Source of the DNA: Rickettsia typhi
GTDB taxonomy: Bacteria > Pseudomonadota > Alphaproteobacteria > Rickettsiales > Rickettsiaceae
NCBI GenBank assembly: GCA_945907105.1
Contig: CAMDSB010000032.1
Coordinates: forward strand, 1-13,090
Length of the DNA: 13,090 nt
Reading direction: 5' to 3'
Each line of letters opens with the position of its first letter. The first letter of the stretch is position 1. Shown in pieces: positions 7,242 to 13,090 of the stretch. A program made the translations under genes and the position numbers. Below the pieces are notes generated by a model. It saw only the letters and a program-made list of their open reading frames with translations. It ran no database searches and was not told the origin of the DNA.

Positions 7242-8528
7242 ATGATATTCATTGTTGTATCTTTCGTTCTCGGTCTGCTTTGTATAGCAGGCTTCATTTC
7301 AGCAGCCGAAACTGCTATCACCGCTGCTTCTCCTGGACTTATTCAGAAACTTAAATCAGAAGGAAACAAGAGAGCAGAATTGCTGCTTGGAATTTTGAAG
7401 ATAAAGGAAAAAGTAATTAGCACTCTTCTCATTGGAAATAGTATCGCCAATACTATATGTACTACTGTTTCTACAGGAGTATTTATTGAATATTTTGGTG
7501 ATGATATGGGAACAGCCATTTCAGCTGTTGTGATGTCGTTTATGATTATAGTCTTTTCTGAAGTAGTGCCTAAAGCTATTGCAGTGGTGAAATCAGAAAA
7601 AATAGCACTACTTGCTACGCCTGCCTTGTTGGTTGTATTGAAAATATTAGAGCCAATGAATATTTTGCTTTCATATATAACTAAAGGGTTTTGCTTTATT
7701 TTTCGTATAGATCTAAAACATAAAGTATCCGCAGAAGATGAGGTGCGTGGAGTAATAGAACATCATATGCATGAAGGCAATGTATTTAAAGACGATCGAG
7801 ATATGCTAGGTGGTATTCTAGATATTAGGAATATGACGATTTGTGATATTATGGTTCATAGAAGTAAAATTATGGCTATTGATATTGATACTCCAACTGA
7901 GAAAGTCATAAACACTGTTCTTAGCTCCAGGCATAGTCGATTTCCATTTTGGCAAGGTAATAGCGATAATATAATTGGTATCCTTCATGTCAAAGATTTG
8001 ATGAATAAAATTCACCAATCTAGAAAGAATAAAGCAAATGAAATAAATATAAGGGATTTGCTCAGTACGCCTGTGTTTGTACCAGATAATTCTTTAGTTG
8101 TGCAGCAGCTTAATATGTTTAGAGAGGGCCAAACACACTTAGCATGCGTTGTTGATGAGTATGGAGATTTACAGGGCATTGTTACTATGGAGGATATTCT
8201 GGAAGAGATCGTTGGACAAATTTATGATGAGCACGATTCTGGCAACCAGAAGATCACTAAACTATCAGACTACGTATTTATTATTGATGGATCAGTGTCG
8301 GTAAGAGACTTAAATCGTGAATTAGGTTGGCAAATACCAGAAACTGATGCTACAACTATTGCTGGATTTATTATTAGTAAAATGGCAAAAATCCCTAATC
8401 AAGGTGAATATTTGATTAGTAAAGATTTGAAAATGATTGTGAAGAAGAAATTTGATAATAGAATTAAGACTATCAAAGTCATTGTTATGTCAGAAGGAGT
8501 GGAACCAGAAGGTTCAGAACTGGGCTAA
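7242..8528 (+). CDS. CorC/HlyC (CNNM-type) membrane protein with CBS pair
   Basis: This is a member of the CorC/CNNM family, membrane proteins linked to Mg2+ export or cobalt/magnesium resistance and often labelled hemolysin C or TlyC. In 428 residues it has the complete family layout: a CNNM (DUF21) membrane domain at about 1-160 with several hydrophobic segments, SAAETAITAASPG (20-32), GNSIANT (65-71) and FSEVVPKAIA (105-114), the regions that form the ion site in structurally studied homologues; a CBS pair at about 200-325 (RFPFW, GILHVKDL, VVDEYGDLQGIVTMEDILEE); and a CorC_HlyC domain at about 335-415. The CBS pair probably binds an adenine nucleotide. Short rickettsial TlyC proteins lack the membrane domain; this one has it, so a transport role is more likely than a haemolytic one. 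ccmF follows three bases later. The gene is divergent from thyX. Confidence 0.9.
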   Translation: MIFIVVSFVLGLLCIAGFISAAETAITAASPGLIQKLKSEGNKRAELLLGILKIKEKVISTLLIGNSIANTICTTVSTGVFIEYFGDDMGTAISAVVMSFMIIVFSEVVPKAIAVVKSEKIALLATPALLVVLKILEPMNILLSYITKGFCFIFRIDLKHKVSAEDEVRGVIEHHMHEGNVFKDDRDMLGGILDIRNMTICDIMVHRSKIMAIDIDTPTEKVINTVLSSRHSRFPFWQGNSDNIIGILHVKDLMNKIHQSRKNKANEINIRDLLSTPVFVPDNSLVVQQLNMFREGQTHLACVVDEYGDLQGIVTMEDILEEIVGQIYDEHDSGNQKITKLSDYVFIIDGSVSVRDLNRELGWQIPETDATTIAGFIISKMAKIPNQGEYLISKDLKMIVKKKFDNRIKTIKVIVMSEGVEPEGSELG

Positions 8529-8531
8529 ACT

Positions 8532-10418
8532 ATGATTAGTCTATTTGGGCATGTGCTGCTCGCAATGATGTTAACGATTTCTTCCGCTGCAATTGTGATA
8601 AAGGGGCGCATTAAGATATACAGTTTCTTTTTGAGCTGTTTATTGCCATTATTTAGTTTTATATTACTTGTTATTGGCTTCATTAAGTCTGATTTTGAGT
8701 TAAGAAACGTATTTCTTAACTCAAGCACAGAGTTACCACTTATTTATAAAATTGCGGCTAGCTTTGCTAGTCACGAAGGCTCAATCTTGCTCTGGGATAG
8801 TCTGCTAGGTCTAGTTAGCCTGACGTATATTTATTGTGCAAGAATCTCAAAAGAGGCTAAGGATTTTGGTATAATGATTTTTGCCTTCATCCAGGTGCTT
8901 TTCGTTAGTTTCATAATTTTTACCTCCAATCCATTTGATTCATTTTCCTTTATACCAGCAGAAGGTCTTGGGCTTAACCCAATGCTGCAAGACATGGCGT
9001 TGTCAATCCATCCGCCAATTCTCTATCTTGGTAATGTTTGTTATGCTGCCCTATTTACGAGTGGTTTGATATTGCTATATAGGCCCGAAGAACGCGCCCC
9101 CATTTTGGAATTAAGTAAAAAATTTTCAAGCTGCGCGCTAATGTTGCTAACTATTGGAATCGGGCTTGGTTCTTGGTGGGCATATAGGGAGCTTGGCTGG
9201 GGTGGTTATTGGTTTTTTGATCCTGTAGAAAATATTTCTCTCTTGCCTTGGCTTTCTGGTATAGCGCTGCATCACTTTTTAATTATTTTCGAGCAAAGAA
9301 GTAAATTTCTGAGAGGGATAATTATACTGTCAATTTTGAGTTTTCTATTGATCATATATGGTACATTTATTGTTAGGAGTGGTATAATTTCTTCCGTCCA
9401 TTCTTTTGCTTTTTCACCCGAAAGAGGTTTATTTATTTTTTTAATATGCATTACTATGACTGTGCTTAGTTTGTTTTGGTTTTTTCTAAAACAAAAGGGG
9501 TTAAAAATCTCATATTCACCAGAAAGAAACAAGGAGTCTCTAATATTGCTTGGCAATATATTTTGGCTCATAGCACTTGGTGTTTTGGTAGTTGCGCTAA
9601 TTTATCCCATTTACTGTGCACTTGTACTTGCAATGGATGTAGTAATAGATCCTGGATATTTTTATGCAATATTTATTCCAATTTTTATACCAATCATATT
9701 CCTAGCTGCCATAACCCCGCATGTTGATAAAAAATTGCTTATAAAAAGAACGCTGATTTTTAGTTTAAGCACCTTAGGTATAATTTTTATTTATCTAAAA
9801 ATAGAATTGGGGATGGTATCTATAGCCATAGGATTTGTATCAATTTTTTTGATGCTACACATGATAGAGTATGTTGTTTTTGAATCAAATTTCTTCACGA
9901 GCCACCTCTCGCTTAAGAAATATGCTTTATTTTTAGGGCACTTCGGTTTTGGAGCGTTAGCTCTGGCAGTAATGCTCAATTGTGCATTATCACGTGAAGT
10001 TGAGTTTACTGGTAAAGTGGGCGATGAGCGCAAAGGGCAAAATCTAAGTATAAAACTTGAGGATATAAAATTTTCTGAAGGGGTAAATTATTTTAGGCAG
10101 ATTGCAGTATTTCGTATCGAAGATAAGAATAACAACATCGTTATATTAAAACCAGAAAATAGATTATACAAAATTGAAAAGACTCTTTCGCAGGAGGTGG
10201 ATATTTTTTCTTTTATATTTCATGATGTATATGCTGTTCTGAGTCAAATAGATAAAAACACTATACATGCAAAAATATACTATCAGCCAATGATAAGCTT
10301 TGTCTGGCTATCTATATTAATTATTGCACTGGGGTTTTGTCTTTCCTGGTGGAGCCAGGGGGAATCGAACCCCCGACCTTTTGCATGCCATGCAAACGCT
10401 CTACCAACTGAGCTATGA
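8532..10418 (+). CDS. ccmF: CcmF, cytochrome c heme lyase subunit, running into a tRNA gene
   Basis: CcmF is the polytopic inner-membrane protein of the System I heme lyase, which attaches heme to apocytochrome c in the periplasm. Visible features are SHEGSILLW (80-88), His160 in SIHPPILYLGN, the WWD region GWGGYWFFDPVENISLLPW (222-240), His247/248, His290 in SSVHSFAFSPERG, and His470 in FLGHFGFG; these match the four heme-ligand or conserved histidines of the family. At least ten hydrophobic segments are present, and a soluble periplasmic part spans about 485-585. The WWD core reads YWFFDP where many homologues have WWFWDP. The frame has no stop until 10416: the last 23 residues, starting WWSQGESNPRPF, come from the antisense strand of tRNA-Ala and are not family sequence. 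About 605 residues are genuine. No other ccm gene is in view, as is usual where these genes are scattered. Confidence 0.9.
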   Translation: MISLFGHVLLAMMLTISSAAIVIKGRIKIYSFFLSCLLPLFSFILLVIGFIKSDFELRNVFLNSSTELPLIYKIAASFASHEGSILLWDSLLGLVSLTYIYCARISKEAKDFGIMIFAFIQVLFVSFIIFTSNPFDSFSFIPAEGLGLNPMLQDMALSIHPPILYLGNVCYAALFTSGLILLYRPEERAPILELSKKFSSCALMLLTIGIGLGSWWAYRELGWGGYWFFDPVENISLLPWLSGIALHHFLIIFEQRSKFLRGIIILSILSFLLIIYGTFIVRSGIISSVHSFAFSPERGLFIFLICITMTVLSLFWFFLKQKGLKISYSPERNKESLILLGNIFWLIALGVLVVALIYPIYCALVLAMDVVIDPGYFYAIFIPIFIPIIFLAAITPHVDKKLLIKRTLIFSLSTLGIIFIYLKIELGMVSIAIGFVSIFLMLHMIEYVVFESNFFTSHLSLKKYALFLGHFGFGALALAVMLNCALSREVEFTGKVGDERKGQNLSIKLEDIKFSEGVNYFRQIAVFRIEDKNNNIVILKPENRLYKIEKTLSQEVDIFSFIFHDVYAVLSQIDKNTIHAKIYYQPMISFVWLSILIIALGFCLSWWSQGESNPRPFACHANALPTEL

Positions 10419-10422
10419 CCCC
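10347..10422 (-). tRNA. tRNA-Ala (anticodon GGC), CCA encoded
   Basis: Read on the minus strand, all 76 bases fold into a canonical cloverleaf. The acceptor stem GGGGTCA/TGGCTCC includes the G3-U70 wobble pair that marks alanine tRNAs. The D arm is GCTC-AGTTGGTA-GAGC. The anticodon arm is TTTGC-ATGGCAT-GCAAA with anticodon GGC. The variable loop is AGGTC, and the T arm is GGGGG-TTCGATT-CCCCC. A73 and the CCA end (10349-10347) are encoded. GGC reads GCC and GCU codons. G46 in the variable loop is the position that TrmB, encoded next door, methylates. The gene lies antisense to the last 72 bases of the ccmF frame. No terminator is evident beyond its 3' end. Confidence 0.97.
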
Positions 10423-10439
10423 ATAATATGACTATCAGC

Positions 10440-10467
10440 AGTATAGTAAAATATAGTTTTTTTGCAA
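10440..10467 (-). promoter_or_regulatory. Promoter of tRNA-Ala
   Basis: On the minus strand TTGCAA (10467-10462) is followed after 16 bases by TATACT (10445-10440), matching the sigma70 boxes at four and five of six positions. The start would be near 10433, about ten bases before the mature tRNA 5' end at 10422, a normal distance for a stable RNA gene. The -35 hexamer and spacer length are the same as in the proposed hflK promoter. Confidence 0.6.
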
Positions 10468-10511
10468 GTTGATTTGTGCTATTTCTTGTGAGAGAAAATT
10501 ACTAGAATTAA

Positions 10512-11189
10512 ATGATGAAAGAAAACAACCATAATAATCTTAATAAGACTTTTGCAAGGCGCGTAGCTAGAAAACTTACTGACATCAACCAAAGAGCAAT
10601 TTCAGAAGTTTTGCCTGGTTGTCTATTTAGTGAAGAACGCTTGCTTACAAGTAAATTTGATAAAAAATATCTTGAAATTGGCTTTGGGATGGGGGAGCAT
10701 TTTATTCATCAAGTCACACATAATCCATTATCTTTATACATTGGTGCAGAAGTGTTTATGAACGGGGTAGCAAACGTGCTTAAACAACTACATTATGGGA
10801 GGGACAAAAGCGTTTTGATTTGGCCAGATGACATAGATGTAATCATACCTCAAATACCAGCTGCTTCGCTGGACGGAATATATATATTATTTCCCGATCC
10901 GTGGCATAAAAGACGTTATTTGAAAAAACGGTTGTTGAATAGTGAGAGATTGGATAGTTTTGCAGATAAGCTAAAGAAAGGAGGCTTTATCTCATTTGCA
11001 TCTGACATTGAAGATTATTTTTTGTACGTAAAACAGCTATTTATAGAAAGTGGTACCTTTACCATTGAAGATAAAGATTTCTCTCTTCCGCACGTTGGTT
11101 ATATTGAGACTAAATATCATAAAAAAGCAATTAAAGGTGGTCGAACACCCCAATTCGTTACTGCTATGATTAAAAAAAAGGGTAGTTGA
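10512..11189 (+). CDS. trmB: tRNA (guanine-N7-)-methyltransferase TrmB
   Basis: TrmB uses S-adenosylmethionine to make m7G at position 46 in the tRNA variable loop. The 225-residue product has a Rossmann-type methyltransferase fold: LEIGFGMGEHFIHQ (54-67) for SAM binding, YIGAEVFMNGV (76-86), the WPDDID region (104-109) and the family signature ILFPDPWHKRRYLKKRLLN (125-143). SFASDIEDYF (161-170) and the C-terminal TKYHKKAIKGGRTPQF (200-215) follow; the latter corresponds to the TxxExK-GR region, with His replacing the usual Glu. Two ATGs are adjacent (10512 and 10515); either may be used. No strong promoter is visible between the tRNA-Ala and this start, so it may be read from ccmF or from a weak local promoter. 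Length is normal. Confidence 0.94.
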   Translation: MMKENNHNNLNKTFARRVARKLTDINQRAISEVLPGCLFSEERLLTSKFDKKYLEIGFGMGEHFIHQVTHNPLSLYIGAEVFMNGVANVLKQLHYGRDKSVLIWPDDIDVIIPQIPAASLDGIYILFPDPWHKRRYLKKRLLNSERLDSFADKLKKGGFISFASDIEDYFLYVKQLFIESGTFTIEDKDFSLPHVGYIETKYHKKAIKGGRTPQFVTAMIKKKGS

Positions 11190-11214
11190 TTTCACAAAAT
11201 ATTGTTTGTATTAT
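11186..11214 (+). promoter_or_regulatory. Putative peroxiredoxin promoter
   Basis: TTGATT at 11186-11191, overlapping the trmB stop codon, is followed after 17 bases by TATTAT at 11209-11214. The start would be near 11221, about 33 bases before the chosen ATG at 11254. A second TATAAT at 11234-11239 is too close to the ribosome binding site to serve the same start well. I see no recognisable peroxide-regulator site. Confidence 0.35.
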
Positions 11215-11253
11215 CGCATAAAGAAATCAAATTTATAATCCATGGAGTTTAAT

Positions 11254-11856
11254 ATGAATCCTTTTATTGGAAAATCTGCCCCAGACTTTGAAGCAAAAGT
11301 TGTTATGCCAGATAATAGCATCGTTGCTGAATTTAATCTTAAAAAATATTTAAAAGGGCATAAGGGGATCGTGTTTTTCTATCCACTTGATTTCACGTTT
11401 GTTTGTCCTTCTGAAATAATTGCTTTTAATAATAGATTAGGTGAGTTCTCAGTCAGAAATACAAAAATAGTTGCAATTAGTGTTGATTCTCATTTTTCGC
11501 ATCATGCGTGGAAAGCGATGCCGGTGAACAAAGGCGGTATTGGTAATATTCAGTTTCCCTTAGTGTCTGATCTAAAGAAAGAAATTTCTACCGCCTATAA
11601 TGTTTTGAATGAGGATGGGATTTCGTATAGAGCTACTTTTTTAATTGATGAGCAGTTTAATATTAGACATTATCTAATTAACGATTTGCCGCTTGGAAGA
11701 AACGTTGATGAAACGATTAGAATGATTGATGCCTTAGATCATCATACTACGCACGGAGAGGTCTGTCCAGCTGGCTGGAAGAAAGGTGATCAGGGAATGA
11801 GCCCAACCCATCAAGGTGTTTCTGATTACTTAACGTCAAATGCTGAAAAGCTATAG
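11254..11856 (+). CDS. Typical 2-Cys peroxiredoxin (AhpC/TSA, Prx1 type)
   Basis: This is a thiol peroxidase that reduces hydrogen peroxide and organic peroxides. I chose the ATG at 11254 (200 residues) because GGAG at 11244-11247 sits six bases upstream; the ATG at 11242 overlaps that site and would add four residues. The active-site motif PLDFTFVCPSE has Pro44, Thr48 and the peroxidatic Cys51; Arg127 (YRATFLID) completes the pocket, and the resolving Cys171 is in HGEVCPAGWKKG. A GGIG motif is at 94-97, but the C-terminus lacks the YF motif, so it should resist overoxidation like other bacterial enzymes. The sequence is closer to the Prx1/TSA group than to E. coli AhpC, and no ahpF-like reductase lies nearby; thioredoxin is the likely electron donor. 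dprA starts six bases after the stop. Confidence 0.94.
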   Translation: MNPFIGKSAPDFEAKVVMPDNSIVAEFNLKKYLKGHKGIVFFYPLDFTFVCPSEIIAFNNRLGEFSVRNTKIVAISVDSHFSHHAWKAMPVNKGGIGNIQFPLVSDLKKEISTAYNVLNEDGISYRATFLIDEQFNIRHYLINDLPLGRNVDETIRMIDALDHHTTHGEVCPAGWKKGDQGMSPTHQGVSDYLTSNAEKL

Positions 11857-11862
11857 CTATAA

Positions 11863-13011
11863 ATGCTAAGTAACCTTTTTGTTCGTGATAAGACTCCTGA
11901 TTATTCTGAGGAGACCATTGATATTTTGCGCCTAATAAGAAGTGAAAATGTTGGGCCCAAAACTTTTTTTCATTTAATAAAGCTTTTTGGTTCTGCAAGT
12001 AAGGCGCTTGAGAAGATTGGTGAATTTTCTGTTAAAGGTGGTAGGCCAAAACCAATTACTGTATTTTCACTCTCTGCGGCAAAAAAAGAAATAGATGATT
12101 TAAAAAAAAATGGCGCGTCTTTGATAACATACAAAGACTTTAATTATTCTCAATTGCTTCTTCAAATTCATGATTTTCCTCCTATATTATCTTATAAAGG
12201 AAATATAACTCTGCTTAATTCCCCGAAAACTATCGCCATTGTTGGTGCAAGAAATAGTTCGATTAATTCCCGTTCTTTTGCTTCTAAAATTGCTAAGGAG
12301 TTAGTAGAGCAAGGATGTGTTACGGTGTCAGGTCTGGCAAGAGGTGTTGACACTGCTGTACATGAGGCAAGTGGAGACAGCACAATTGCTGTCATTGCTG
12401 GTGGAATAGATCATATTTATCCTCCGGAAAATAAGGAGTTATTTGAGCGAATTTCGAATAGAGCTTTGTTATTAGCTGAGTTGCCTATTGGCTCAAAACC
12501 GCTTTTTCAGCACTTTCCTCAGAGAAACAGGATTATATCAGGATTGGCTCTTGCTGCTGTGATAGTGGAAGCCAGCCTCAAGTCAGGCTCACTAATTACT
12601 GCAAATTATGCTCTTGAACAGAATAGAGAAATTTTTGCTGTTCCTGGTTTTCCACTAGATCCTAGATGCATGGGCACGAATAGATTGATCAAAGATGGTG
12701 CATATTTACTTGAATCGAGTGCAGATATAATTTCTAACATGGCAACATACCAAAAATTGAAAAAATCTCTTGAAGAAACGCAAAACTCTAGCAATAATTT
12801 CAAACTTCCGATAGGAGATGATAATTTAGCTATCAGAGAGAGTGATAGGCAAGTGGTCGTCAAATTGCTTTCTTCATCTCCTGTAACATTTGAGTTGCTT
12901 AGTCAAGAGACAAAATTGTCTTTACCAGTAATTTACACTATATGTCTTGAACTTGAGCTTGCTGGAAGGGTTGCAAGGCATGTTGGTAATAAAATTTCAT
13001 TAATATACTGA
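11863..13011 (+). CDS. dprA: DNA processing protein DprA (Smf)
   Basis: DprA binds incoming single-stranded DNA and loads RecA during natural transformation; many bacteria that are not known to be transformable also keep it. The 382-residue product has an N-terminal helical, SAM/HhH-like domain (about 15-60; IRSENVGPKTFFHLI), the Rossmann-like core at about 85-295 and a C-terminal winged-helix domain (about 325-380). Core motifs are IAIVGAR (124-130), SGLARGVDTAVHEAS (156-170), IAGGIDHIYPPEN (178-190), FPQRNRIISGLA (218-229) and VEASLKSGSLITANYALEQ (235-253), then the FAVPG segment (258-262) and GTNRLIKDGA (271-280). It follows the peroxiredoxin gene by six bases, so the two are probably co-transcribed although unrelated in role. 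It looks complete. Confidence 0.95.
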   Translation: MLSNLFVRDKTPDYSEETIDILRLIRSENVGPKTFFHLIKLFGSASKALEKIGEFSVKGGRPKPITVFSLSAAKKEIDDLKKNGASLITYKDFNYSQLLLQIHDFPPILSYKGNITLLNSPKTIAIVGARNSSINSRSFASKIAKELVEQGCVTVSGLARGVDTAVHEASGDSTIAVIAGGIDHIYPPENKELFERISNRALLLAELPIGSKPLFQHFPQRNRIISGLALAAVIVEASLKSGSLITANYALEQNREIFAVPGFPLDPRCMGTNRLIKDGAYLLESSADIISNMATYQKLKKSLEETQNSSNNFKLPIGDDNLAIRESDRQVVVKLLSSSPVTFELLSQETKLSLPVIYTICLELELAGRVARHVGNKISLIY

Positions 13012-13027
13012 CTTTTAAAAGTATAAT
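13011..13027. promoter_or_regulatory. Palindrome and TATAAT box after dprA
   Basis: ACTTTTAAAAGT at 13011-13022 is a 12-base perfect palindrome that starts on the last base of the dprA stop. TATAAT at 13022-13027 follows and could be the -10 of a gene beyond the window, but no convincing -35 lies 16-18 bases upstream. No coding region is visible in 13012-13090. Confidence 0.25.
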
Positions 13028-13090
13028 TGTTGGACTAGAGTAGAGAAATAGTTTAGAAAAACACTTAAATACTTCGTAAAAAGTCACTTT

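Noticed and set aside
9476..9727. Plus-strand frame of 83 codons within ccmF
   Set aside because: It overlaps a well-supported ccmF reading frame, and its Cys/Ser-rich composition is typical of an out-of-frame translation.
10347..10418. CcmF C-terminal tail WWSQGESNPRPF and on as a real protein domain
   Set aside because: It is a translation of the complement of tRNA-Ala, a well-known annotation artefact pattern; it is reported as an overlap, not as a domain.
1..13090. CRISPR array, insertion sequence, prophage or toxin-antitoxin pair
   Set aside because: I looked for regular repeats, transposase motifs, terminal inverted repeats and paired small genes and saw none that hold up.

Overview
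This AT-rich window (roughly two thirds A+T by eye) is a compact stretch of bacterial housekeeping genes. It suggests a Rickettsiales-type alphaproteobacterium, most likely Rickettsiaceae or a close relative. The reasons are the hflK-hflC-degP cluster, the flavin-dependent thymidylate synthase ThyX, a short TrhO, a stand-alone CcmF, A-rich leaders with few clear Shine-Dalgarno sites, and ordinary use of TGA as a stop. The assignment is inferred from gene content and style, not from a database match.

Layout. (1) 1-3448, plus strand: hflK, hflC and a degP-type periplasmic protease, overlapping or almost touching, form a membrane and envelope quality-control operon. (2) 3449-3749: a gene-free stretch with an extended -10 promoter for trhO and a GC-richer patch I cannot assign. 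(3) 3750-5203, plus strand: trhO, then a small regulator with a degenerate receiver and a winged helix; a perfect palindrome overlaps the regulator's likely promoter. (4) 5267-7126, minus strand: thyX followed 15 bases later by miaA. (5) 7242-10418, plus strand: a CorC/HlyC-family membrane protein and ccmF, three bases apart, divergent from thyX. (6) 10347-10422, minus strand: tRNA-Ala(GGC) with its own promoter, lying antisense inside the 3' end of the ccmF reading frame. (7) 10512-13011, plus strand: trmB, a 2-Cys peroxiredoxin and dprA.

Shared themes: the products deal with membrane-protein turnover (HflKC, DegP), tRNA modification (TrhO at U34, MiaA at A37, TrmB at G46), thymidylate synthesis, cytochrome c maturation, peroxide defence and DNA processing. 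The tRNA-Ala has a G in its variable loop at the place TrmB methylates.

I see no CRISPR array, insertion sequence, phage gene or obvious novel multigene system. The points most worth a second look are the ccmF/tRNA-Ala overlap, the palindrome on the regulator's promoter together with the regulator's worn receiver domain, the unassigned patch before trhO, and the apparently shared -35 region between thyX and the corC-like gene.
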